Below are positions 50,361 to 57,028 of a stretch of DNA of 64,000 nucleotides, piece after piece (the stretch's first letter is position 1; the number at the start of each line of letters is the position of its first letter). The DNA is from Hymenobacter rubripertinctus (GTDB lineage: Bacteria > Bacteroidota > Bacteroidia > Cytophagales > Hymenobacteraceae). Under the pieces are notes generated by a model, which worked only from the letters and a program-made list of their open reading frames with translations, searched no databases and was not told the origin of the DNA. A program made the position numbers and the translations under genes. The stretch spans positions 78,585-142,584 of the forward strand of contig NZ_QYCN01000008.1 of NCBI RefSeq assembly GCF_003583925.1, read 5' to 3'.

Positions 50361-51653
50361 ATGCGTTACTACAGCCTCAACCGTCAATCCGAAACCGTTG
50401 ATTTCCGCGCGGCGGCCGTGGCAGGCCAGGCCCCGGACGGGGGCCTGTACTTCCCCGAATCGATTCCTCGCCTGCCGACAGGTTTCGTGGCGGAGCTGCC
50501 CCGACTCAGCCCTGCTGACATTGCCCTGACCATGCTACGGCCTTACGTGGGCGACACCATCCCGGCGGCGGAGCTGGCGGGCATCTGCGCCGAAACGGTG
50601 AATTTTCCGCTGCCCGTGGTGCCCGTTACGGACCGCATCAGCGCGCTGGAGCTGTTTCACGGGCCTACGCTGGCATTCAAGGATGTGGGCGCACGCTTCA
50701 TGAGCCGCTGCCTGGGCTATTTCTCCCGCCACGAAACCCGGCCCGTGACGGTGCTCGTGGCTACGTCCGGCGATACCGGTGGGGCCGTAGCCAGCGGGTT
50801 TCTGGGCGTGCCGGGCGTGGAAGTGGTTATTCTGTACCCCCAGGGTCGGGTGAGCCCGGTGCAGGAGCAGCAGCTCACGGCCCGGGGCCAGAACATCCGG
50901 GCCCTGGAGGTGCGCGGCAACTTCGACGACTGCCAGCGGCTGGTGAAGCAGGCCTTCCGCGACGATGCGCTGCGCCAGCGCCGCCGCCTCACCTCGGCCA
51001 ACTCCATCAACGTGGCCCGCTGGCTACCCCAGCAGGTGTACTATGCCGTGGCCCTGAGCCAATGGCCGCACCCGGCCCCGCCGGTGGTGGCCGTGCCCAG
51101 CGGCAACTTCGGCAACCTCTGCGCCGGGCTGCTGGCTTACGCCTCGGGCCTGCCGGTGGCCCACTTCGTGGCCGCCTGCAACCAGAATGACGCCGTGCCC
51201 CGCTACCTTACCTCGGGCCGGTACGCTGCCCGGCCCGCCGTGCCCACCCTTTCCAACGCCATGGACGTGGGCGACCCCAGCAACTTCGGCCGCATCCTGG
51301 AGCTGTTCGGCCACCAGTACCCGGTGTTGCGGGAGCTGCTGAGCGGCTACACCGTGTCCGACGCCGATACCACGGCCACCATTGCGCGGGTGTTCCGGGA
51401 AACCGGCTACGTGCTCGAACCCCACGGGGCGGTGGCGTATTTTGGGCTGGCCGATTATCTGCGGCAGCACCCCGAACAGCGCGGTATTTTCCTCGAAACA
51501 GCCCACCCTGTGAAGTTCCCGGCAGCCGTGGAAGCCGCTACCGGCCAGCCCGTACCCGTGCCCGCCGAACTGGCCGACCTCATGCGCCAGCCCAAACAAA
51601 GCACCCTGCTGGAACCGGAATACGACGCTTTGCGGGCATATTTGTGGGAGTGA
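50361..51653 (+). CDS. thrC: Threonine synthase
   Basis: The 430-residue PLP enzyme makes threonine from O-phosphohomoserine. It has the PLP lysine Lys107 in HGPTLAFKDVGARF, VLVATSGDTGGAVASGF, ANSINVARWLPQQVYY, VPSGNFGNLCAGLLA and LEPHGAVAYFGL. The N-terminal YYSLNRQSETVDFR segment is the threonine synthase start. ATG 50361 was chosen over a longer frame from 50316. It ends the thr operon. Confidence 0.97.
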   Translation: MRYYSLNRQSETVDFRAAAVAGQAPDGGLYFPESIPRLPTGFVAELPRLSPADIALTMLRPYVGDTIPAAELAGICAETVNFPLPVVPVTDRISALELFHGPTLAFKDVGARFMSRCLGYFSRHETRPVTVLVATSGDTGGAVASGFLGVPGVEVVILYPQGRVSPVQEQQLTARGQNIRALEVRGNFDDCQRLVKQAFRDDALRQRRRLTSANSINVARWLPQQVYYAVALSQWPHPAPPVVAVPSGNFGNLCAGLLAYASGLPVAHFVAACNQNDAVPRYLTSGRYAARPAVPTLSNAMDVGDPSNFGRILELFGHQYPVLRELLSGYTVSDADTTATIARVFRETGYVLEPHGAVAYFGLADYLRQHPEQRGIFLETAHPVKFPAAVEAATGQPVPVPAELADLMRQPKQSTLLEPEYDALRAYLWE

Positions 51654-51655
51654 AC

Positions 51656-51780
51656 GAGTTGTCAGTTGTTGGTTGGGCGTTGTCAGCCACCATGCACAGG
51701 GAAGCCGTACAACAGGTTCCACTCGCTCCTGGGCTGACAACCGACAACTATCAACCGACAACTATCAACCGACAACTTCA
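51656..51780. repeat. GTCAGTTG/CAACTGAC-type inverted and tandem repeat
   Basis: GTTGTCAGTTGTTGGTTGGG near 51659 has near-complements in CCGACAACTATCAACCGACA near 51741, with the unit CAACCGACAACTAT tandemly repeated. Related repeats occur near 38551 and 22077. It is directly after thrC and before the DUF3365 gene. Confidence 0.65.
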
Positions 51781-51790
51781 TTCTACTACC

Positions 51791-52468
51791 ATGCGTCCCT
51801 TCCTCCGCGCCGCCTTGCTTCTGCTGCTCTTACCTGCCTGCCGCCCCGACCAGGTGGAACATCTCAGCAATACCAAGGAACTGGCCGTGGAATCGGCGAA
51901 CTGGGAGGTGAAGCGCATCATGCCTCAGCAGTTGCTGCGGGCCGCCGCCTGGGCCGGCGACTCGCTGACCCGCACCGCCGAGCGGGAGTTGCGCCAGGTA
52001 CTGACCGAAAAGCTGGCGGCCGGGGGCGTGGCGGCGGCCCTACCCTACTGCCACCCCGAGGCCCTGCCAGCCACCGATTCGCTGGCGAAGGCCCTCCAGG
52101 CTTCCCTCAATCGGTTCAGTGCCCGCCCCCGCAACCCCGTGCATCTCGCCCAGCTCAGGCCCACCGACCTGAACGCCGCCGACACCACCCGCCAGGTGGC
52201 CCGCACTGAGCAGAACGAATTCACCTACCAGCGCCCCCTCGTGCTCACCGACCAGCTCTGCCTGCGCTGCCACGGCATGGTGGGCCAGGATATTTCGGCA
52301 GCTGATTACGCGCTCATCCAGCAGAAATTCCCCCAGGACCAGGCCACCGGCTACCAGTTGGGCCAGCCGATGGGCGTGTGGCGCGTGAACCTGAAACGGT
52401 ACGGCGTGGCCGAGCTCTGGACCATGAAAACGCGCAAAGTGATGAAACCGCGCAAGCCCCTGTTTTAG
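51791..52468 (+). CDS. DUF3365 (Tll0287-like) haem-binding lipoprotein
   Basis: The 225-residue product has a lipobox LLPACRPD (Cys about 17) and a c-type haem site CLRCHG with Cys157, Cys160 and His161. The Tll0287-like fold is indicated by VESANWEVKRIMPQQLLRAA, ALPYCHPEALPATDSLAKAL and GYQLGQPMGVWRVNLKRYG. Such proteins are periplasmic sensors or electron carriers; which is not known here. The ATG at 51791 gives the lipoprotein signal. Confidence 0.83.
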   Translation: MRPFLRAALLLLLLPACRPDQVEHLSNTKELAVESANWEVKRIMPQQLLRAAAWAGDSLTRTAERELRQVLTEKLAAGGVAAALPYCHPEALPATDSLAKALQASLNRFSARPRNPVHLAQLRPTDLNAADTTRQVARTEQNEFTYQRPLVLTDQLCLRCHGMVGQDISAADYALIQQKFPQDQATGYQLGQPMGVWRVNLKRYGVAELWTMKTRKVMKPRKPLF

Positions 52469-52516
52469 GCACTGGCTGTTCCAACCTTCCCCCAGCATTT
52501 TCAGTTTGCGTTGGAT

Positions 52517-53800
52517 ATGATACCAGCTGACTCCTCCCCTCAACTTCCCGTCGTCATTATCGGGGCCGGCATGGCCGGACTGGCCTGCGCCTGCTACCTG
52601 CACCGCGCCGGCCGGCCCGTGCTGGTGCTCGAAGCCGGCGACGCCGTGGGCGGCCGCGTACGCACTGACCTCACGGCCGACGGCTTCCGCCTCGACCGGG
52701 GCTTTCAGGTACTGCTCACCCGCTACCCGGAGGTGGAGCGCCTCCTGGATTACGGGGCGCTCAAGCTGCGGGCCTTCCGCTCGGGAGCCGTTATCCGGTT
52801 GCCCGATGGCCGGCAGACGACCCTGCAAAACCCGCTGCAAAAGCCCATGGCGGCCTTTTCGGCCCTCACCTCCCCCATCGGCACCCTCACCGACAAGCTG
52901 CGGATTCTGAGCCTGGTGCGCCACGTGCGCCACTACACCAGCGGGCAGCTGCTGAGCCGCAACTCTACCACTCAGCAAACTACCCTGGAGTTTCTGCGGC
53001 ACTACGGCTGGAGCGAGCCGATGATTCAGAACTTCTTCCGGCCCTTTTTCGGGGGCGTGTTTCTGGACCGCAGCCTGAGCACGGCGGCGAACTTCTTCGA
53101 ATTCGTATTCAAGCAGTTCGTGGAAGGCGAGGCCGTGGTGCCGGCCCTGGGGATGCAGCAGATTCCCGAGCAGCTGGCTACCCGCCTGCCGGCCGGAGCC
53201 GTGCGCCTGCACGCGGCAGTGCAGGCCATCGAGGGCACCATCGTCCGGCTCGAAAACGGCGAAACCATCGAAGCCGCCGCCGTAGTCGTGGCCGTAGACG
53301 GAGAAGCTGCCGCCCGCCTGCTGCCGGCCACCGAGGCCCCAGCCTTGTGCTGGCGGCGCACTACCTGCACTTATTTTGCCGCCCCGACCGGTTCGGGTCG
53401 CCCCGACAAGCTGCTGCGCCTGAATGCTTCTCCCACCGGCTTGGCCCACAACGTGGCCTTCCCCTCGGATGTGGCCCCCGAATATGCCCCGGCCGGACAG
53501 CGCCTGGTTTCGGTGAGCACCCACGGTGAGCACGGCCTCGCGGAAGCCGCTCTCACTGCCCGACTTCAGCAGGAACTCGCGGCCTGGTTTGGTCCCGAAG
53601 CCGCTACCTGGCGGCACCTGCGCACCTACGAGCTGCCCCACGCCCTGCCCGAGTACCCGGCCGGTCAGCCCGCCCGCCAGTCGCTCAAACTCACGTCCCA
53701 CCTCTACCGCTGCGGCGACTATGCCGCTTACCCCTCCCTCAACGCTGCCCTTGCCTCCGGCCGCGAGGTAGCCGATATGATTCTGGCGGGTAAGGCGTAA
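52517..53800 (+). CDS. FAD-dependent amine-oxidase-like oxidoreductase
   Basis: The 427-residue enzyme starts with the dinucleotide loop VVIIGAGMAGLACACYLHRA about residues 12-31, then VLEAGDAVGGRVRTD, DRGFQVLLTRYP, RPFFGGVFLDR (carotenoid/protoporphyrinogen-oxidase style) and ends with a RCGDYAAYPSLNAALASGRE FAD-binding segment. This pattern fits the carotenoid isomerase/phytoene dehydrogenase and amine oxidase superfamily. The substrate is not clear. ATG 52517 is preferred over the TTG at 52511. Confidence 0.87.
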   Translation: MIPADSSPQLPVVIIGAGMAGLACACYLHRAGRPVLVLEAGDAVGGRVRTDLTADGFRLDRGFQVLLTRYPEVERLLDYGALKLRAFRSGAVIRLPDGRQTTLQNPLQKPMAAFSALTSPIGTLTDKLRILSLVRHVRHYTSGQLLSRNSTTQQTTLEFLRHYGWSEPMIQNFFRPFFGGVFLDRSLSTAANFFEFVFKQFVEGEAVVPALGMQQIPEQLATRLPAGAVRLHAAVQAIEGTIVRLENGETIEAAAVVVAVDGEAAARLLPATEAPALCWRRTTCTYFAAPTGSGRPDKLLRLNASPTGLAHNVAFPSDVAPEYAPAGQRLVSVSTHGEHGLAEAALTARLQQELAAWFGPEAATWRHLRTYELPHALPEYPAGQPARQSLKLTSHLYRCGDYAAYPSLNAALASGREVADMILAGKA

Positions 53801-53829
53801 GGTCTAACCTTCTCGTAAGTCCCAGCACG

Positions 53830-53869
53830 AAGGCCGGTCATCCTGCTACCAAGCAGGATGACCGGCCTT
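53830..53869. terminator. Terminator hairpin after the FAD oxidoreductase gene
   Basis: AAGGCCGGTCATCCTGCT pairs exactly with AGCAGGATGACCGGCCTT around ACCA, followed by TTCT. It ends the plus-strand transcript 30 bases after the stop. Confidence 0.75.
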
Positions 53870-53897
53870 TCTGGTCACAACCAGCCACCCTACAGAT

Positions 53898-54021
53898 GGT
53901 ATACAAGCGGCTTCGTACGACGTAGTTTGTATACCTGGGTGGTATACAGACCGTCTCCACCGAAGCTCCTTGTATACCTTCTTAGTATACAGGTTACGTG
54001 CTATGAAGCCGCTTGTATACC
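53898..54021. repeat. Periodic GTATAC array with 17-bp inverted ends
   Basis: Six GTATAC sites start at 53899, 53929, 53942, 53972, 53985 and 54015, giving spacings 30, 13, 30, 13, 30. They make three 36-bp units of GTATACA...TGTATAC separated by 7 bases. The outer 17 bp (GGTATACAAGCGGCTTC, 53898-53914) is the exact complement of 54005-54021. The unit interiors differ. Confidence 0.75.
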
Positions 54022-54072
54022 TGGCTTATTAGCCTGGCTAGGCAACGTTGCATTCAGACCCTGCCAATTCTT

Positions 54073-54233
54073 AACTGCTGTTACGCAGGTCGCTTCCGGT
54101 AGCTGCGGTGGCCGGTCGTTTTTCGTTGCTCATTACTCGTTTTTCGGGGCTGATTGGTTACCGAAGGTGAATCTGCCCCGAAAAACGAGCAATGAAAAAC
54201 GAATGCTTCAACGGCTACTGCGTAACAGCAGTT
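54073..54233. repeat. Long imperfect-hairpin element, copy 1
   Basis: The element starts AACTGCTGTTACGCAG and ends CTGCGTAACAGCAGTT. Inside, TCGTTTTTCGTTGCTC and CTCGTTTTTCGGGGC pair with GCCCCGAAAAACGAG and GAAAAACGA. A close copy lies at 55054, so exonuclease III is flanked by two directly repeated copies. It ends two bases before the exonuclease stop codon. Confidence 0.8.
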
Positions 54234-54234
54234 C

Positions 54235-55005
54235 TTAAAACGCCAGCTCCACCTGGGCCGGGCAGTGGTCGGAGTGGACGACGTCGTGCAGCAGGTCGGC
54301 GTGGCGGATGTGGGGCGCGAGGCGGTTGTCGACCAGCAGGTGGTCGAGGCGCCAGCCCACGTTGCGGGCGCGGGCGCCGGCCCGGTAGGTCCACCAGGAG
54401 TAACGGTGCGGGGCGGCGGCGTGCACGTGGCGGAAGGAATCGGTGTAGCCATCGGCCAGAAACTCCCGGAACCACTGCCGCTCCTCGGGCGTGAAGCCGG
54501 GGCTTTTCTGGTTGGCCTTGGGGTTATGCAGATCCACTTCCTGCTGGCAGCAGTTGAAGTCGCCGGCAATAACCAGCGGCGGTACCCCGGCGGCCTGCAA
54601 CTCGCGCACGTAGCGCCGGAAAAAATGCAGCCACTCCACCTTAAACGCCTGCCGTTCCGGCCCGCTCGTGCCCGAGGGCATGTAGGTGTTCAGGACCGCA
54701 AAATCCTTGAAATCCAGGCGCAGCACCCGGCCCTCGGTGTCATAGAGGTCCTGCCCGCAGCCTTCCGTTACGGCCAGGGGCTTTTCCTTCGAGAAGATGG
54801 CCACGCCGCTGTAGCCCGGCTTCCGGGCCGGGTGCAAGTAGGCATGGTAGCCCAAATCCGTGAGCGCCGACACATCGAGCGGGTCCCGGCCGGCCTTGAT
54901 TTCCTGCACGCACAGCACGTCGGGCCGGGCCGTGCTCACCCAATCGGCCAAGCCCTTGCTCAGGGCCGAGCGCAGGCCGTTCAGGTTGTAGGAGATGATG
55001 TTCAT
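54235..55005 (-). CDS. xth: Exodeoxyribonuclease III
   Basis: The 256-residue enzyme cuts at abasic sites and removes 3' blocks in base excision repair. It has the N-terminal MNIISYNLNGLRSALSKGL, the metal Glu in CVQEIKAG, the catalytic AGDFNCC and N-x-D style NPKANQKSPGFTPEERQWF, and the C-terminal SDHCPAQVEL with the catalytic His. GWRLDHLLVD is the usual late signature. Cytoplasmic. The gene is bracketed by two copies of a long repeat. Confidence 0.95.
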   Translation of the reverse strand: MNIISYNLNGLRSALSKGLADWVSTARPDVLCVQEIKAGRDPLDVSALTDLGYHAYLHPARKPGYSGVAIFSKEKPLAVTEGCGQDLYDTEGRVLRLDFKDFAVLNTYMPSGTSGPERQAFKVEWLHFFRRYVRELQAAGVPPLVIAGDFNCCQQEVDLHNPKANQKSPGFTPEERQWFREFLADGYTDSFRHVHAAAPHRYSWWTYRAGARARNVGWRLDHLLVDNRLAPHIRHADLLHDVVHSDHCPAQVELAF

Positions 55006-55024
55006 ATGATGGGACTACAAAAAC

Positions 55025-55290
55025 TGTCATTCCGACCAAGGAGGAATCCGGGTAACTGCTGTTACACAAGTCGCTTCCGGTAGCTGCGGTGGCAGGTCGT
55101 TTTTCGTTGCTCGTTGCTCGTTTTTCGGGGCTGATTTACCTTCATTAACCAATCAGCCCCGAGAAACGAATGCTTCAACGGCTACTGCGTAACAGCAGTG
55201 GGTAAAGTAGGCAAGCCAGTAGAATGATGGTGTTTGCCTACTTCCCCCAGATTTCTCTCTCCGCTTGATGCGCGGAATGTCGGAATGACA
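55025..55290. repeat. Nested repeats upstream of exonuclease III
   Basis: An outer repeat opens with CTGTCATTCCGACCAAGGAG at 55025 and closes with CGGAATGACAG near 55280-55290. Inside it lies copy 2 of the long hairpin element (55054-55199, AACTGCTGTTACAC to AACAGCAGT). The outer element shares its arm with the 40-bp repeat at 9267. The layout suggests one repeat inserted into another. Confidence 0.75.
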
Positions 55291-55291
55291 G

Positions 55292-55654
55292 CTATTCTTC
55301 GGCGTTCTGCTCGTCGAAGTATTCCAGCACGTGCCACTTGAGCATCCGTTCCTGCTCCTTGAGGTTGGAGAAGGGCAGCGCCTGCAACAGCCGGTAGTGG
55401 GGCCAGCCTTCCTCATCCACGCGGTCCAGCTCGTAGTAGCCCGAGATGCTGAACAGGCGGCAGGTGGCAATGTGCATCAGGTCCTGCTTCTGCTCCTTGG
55501 TGAACGGGCCGGCGCCCTGCCCCAGCTCCTGCACCCCAATGAGCAGCAGCAGCGCGTTCATATCGGGCTTCTTACCGAAGCGCACGCGCATTTCGGTCAT
55601 CAGCTCCCACCAGCGGTGTTCGAACTGGGCTTCGGTTTCCTGCGGATCGAGCAT
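55292..55654 (-). CDS. Conserved protein of unknown function, probable small helical protein
   Basis: The 120-residue product is mostly helical, with no signal peptide: EAQFEHRWWELMTEMRVRFG, MNALLLLIGVQELGQGAGPF, KEQKQDLMHIATCRLFSISG and HYRLLQALPFSNLKEQE. No family is assigned. Its start lies two bases after the stop of the carboxymuconolactone decarboxylase-like gene, so the two are an operon, and similar gene pairs are common in Bacteroidota. Confidence 0.75.
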   Translation of the reverse strand: MLDPQETEAQFEHRWWELMTEMRVRFGKKPDMNALLLLIGVQELGQGAGPFTKEQKQDLMHIATCRLFSISGYYELDRVDEEGWPHYRLLQALPFSNLKEQERMLKWHVLEYFDEQNAEE

Positions 55655-55656
55655 GG

Positions 55657-56034
55657 TTACGCGTCGTGGGAATGCTCGGGGGCCGGGGCTACGGCTTCGG
55701 CCTTGAGGGCCTCCCAATACTCCACGGCCCGGCGGAAGTGGGGAATCACGATGCTGCCCCCGATGAGGTTGGCAATGGCAAATACCTCGTACAGCTCCTC
55801 CTCGTTCACGCCCTCCTCGTAGCATTTGCCCAGGTGGTACTTGATGCAGTCGTCGCAGCGCAGCACCATGGAGCAGGCCAGGCCCACGATTTCCTTGGTT
55901 TTCACGTTGAGGGCGCCCTCCTGGTAGGTGTTGGTATCGAGGTTGAAAAACCGCTTGATGACCTTGTTATCGGCCGCCAGGATTTTTTCGTTCATCTGCT
56001 GGCGGTAATCGTTGAATTCGGTGATGAGGCTCAT
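55657..56034 (-). CDS. Carboxymuconolactone decarboxylase family protein (AhpD-like)
   Basis: The 125-residue product has the AhpD-type core: LNVKTKEIVGLACSMVLRCD, then DCIKYHLGKCYEEGVNEEEL with the C-x-x-C pair (CDDC) and the following His. Such proteins are thiol peroxidase or disulfide-related enzymes; many have AhpD-like redox activity. ATG 56034 begins the fold. The gene starts a two-gene transcript with the gene at 55292. Confidence 0.9.
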   Translation of the reverse strand: MSLITEFNDYRQQMNEKILAADNKVIKRFFNLDTNTYQEGALNVKTKEIVGLACSMVLRCDDCIKYHLGKCYEEGVNEEELYEVFAIANLIGGSIVIPHFRRAVEYWEALKAEAVAPAPEHSHDA

Positions 56035-56122
56035 AAGCAAGTGAAAAGGAGAGGGAGGAGAACCGCTTGCGGCCAGTAGCTGGCCCCCGGAGCCCGGCAG
56101 GAGCCGGGCAGTTTCGAAAGTC

Positions 56123-56145
56123 GGGTTTAAACCCTAAAATTAGGG
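56123..56145. promoter_or_regulatory. Overlapping palindromes upstream of comF
   Basis: GGGTTTAAACCC (56123-56134) overlaps CCCTAAAATTAGGG (56132-56145). Both are perfect palindromes in the divergent spacer between comF and the carboxymuconolactone decarboxylase-like gene, and could be regulator sites. Confidence 0.35.
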
Positions 56146-56189
56146 AGAAGTTTATCAGAGCCCACCCCGGCTCCTATTCACCTTGTCAG

Positions 56190-56891
56190 ATGCCGCTACC
56201 CGCTATCTTTTCCGATTTTGCCGGCCTGCTGTTTCCGCGCGTGTGCCTGGCCTGCCAGCAGCCCCTGGCCCGGGGCGAAGACCACATCTGCACCGCCTGC
56301 CGCGCCCAGCTGCCCTACACCGATTACCACCGGCTGCCACCGGCCGATAACCCCCTCAGCCGGCGATTCTGGGGCAAACTGCCCGTCGCGCACGCCCTGA
56401 GCTACCTGCGCTTCCAGAAGCACGGCCGGGTCCAGCACCTGCTCCACCAGCTCAAGTACCGCAGCCAGCAGGAGGTAGGCCGGGTGCTGGGCCGCTGGTA
56501 CGGGCAGGAGCTGGCTGAAGCCGGCTACGCCACGTTCGAGCTTATTGTGCCCGTACCGCTCCACGCCCGCAAGCTGGCCAAACGAGGCTACAACCAGGCC
56601 GACAGCTTTGCCGCCGGGCTCAGCGCGGGCCTCAATTGCCCCTGGGAACCTGAGGTGCTGCGCCGCACCACCCACACCGACTCCCAAACCCGCAAGAACC
56701 GCCTGCAACGCTGGCAGAACGTGGAAACGGTTTTCGAGGTAGCCCAGCCCAACCGCGTTGTCGGCCGGCACGTGCTGGTCGTGGATGATGTACTCACCAC
56801 CGGCGCCACCCTCGAAGCCTGCGCCGCCATGCTGCTGGCCGCCGGAGCCCGCGAAGTCAGCATCGCCACCATTGCCACCGCCGACCGATGA
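56190..56891 (+). CDS. comF: ComF family protein
   Basis: The 233-residue protein has an N-terminal zinc-finger-like CLACQQPLARGEDHICTACR (C-x2-C...C-x2-C), and a phosphoribosyltransferase-type domain with KYRSQQEVGRVLGRWYG, PVPLHARKLAKRGYNQA and the PRPP loop VLVVDDVLTTGATLEACA. ComF proteins act in DNA uptake for transformation in competent bacteria and link to replication in others. ATG 56190 begins the zinc-finger region. Cytoplasmic. Confidence 0.92.
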   Translation: MPLPAIFSDFAGLLFPRVCLACQQPLARGEDHICTACRAQLPYTDYHRLPPADNPLSRRFWGKLPVAHALSYLRFQKHGRVQHLLHQLKYRSQQEVGRVLGRWYGQELAEAGYATFELIVPVPLHARKLAKRGYNQADSFAAGLSAGLNCPWEPEVLRRTTHTDSQTRKNRLQRWQNVETVFEVAQPNRVVGRHVLVVDDVLTTGATLEACAAMLLAAGAREVSIATIATADR

Positions 56892-56935
56892 AGCCTACCA
56901 CACGCCACCCTGAGCTACCGCATACTCCCACCGAA

Positions 56936-56973
56936 CAAAAAAACAGCCACCCCGCAGGAGGTGGCTGTTTTTG
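56936..56973. terminator. Bidirectional terminator between comF and gldJ
   Basis: AAACAGCCACC pairs with GGTGGCTGTTT around CCGCAGGA-like loop bases, with a run of A on the left and T on the right. It separates the two convergent genes. Confidence 0.85.
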
Positions 56974-57028
56974 TTGATGATTTGCCGAACGAATCAGCGA
57001 AATCAATTTGATCAGCGGTAATCCGTGA

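Larger units (their letters stand above)
53801..54234. other. Gene-free stretch with three repeat structures
   Basis: No gene is supported. The stretch holds a short terminator hairpin (53830-53869), a periodic GTATAC array (53898-54021) and a long hairpin element (54073-54233), each listed separately. Confidence 0.6.

Noticed and set aside
53898..54021. Possible small CRISPR array (regular repeats and spacers)
   Set aside because: The conserved part is too short (TGTATAC ends), there are only three units, the outer ends form an inverted repeat, and no cas gene is in the window.
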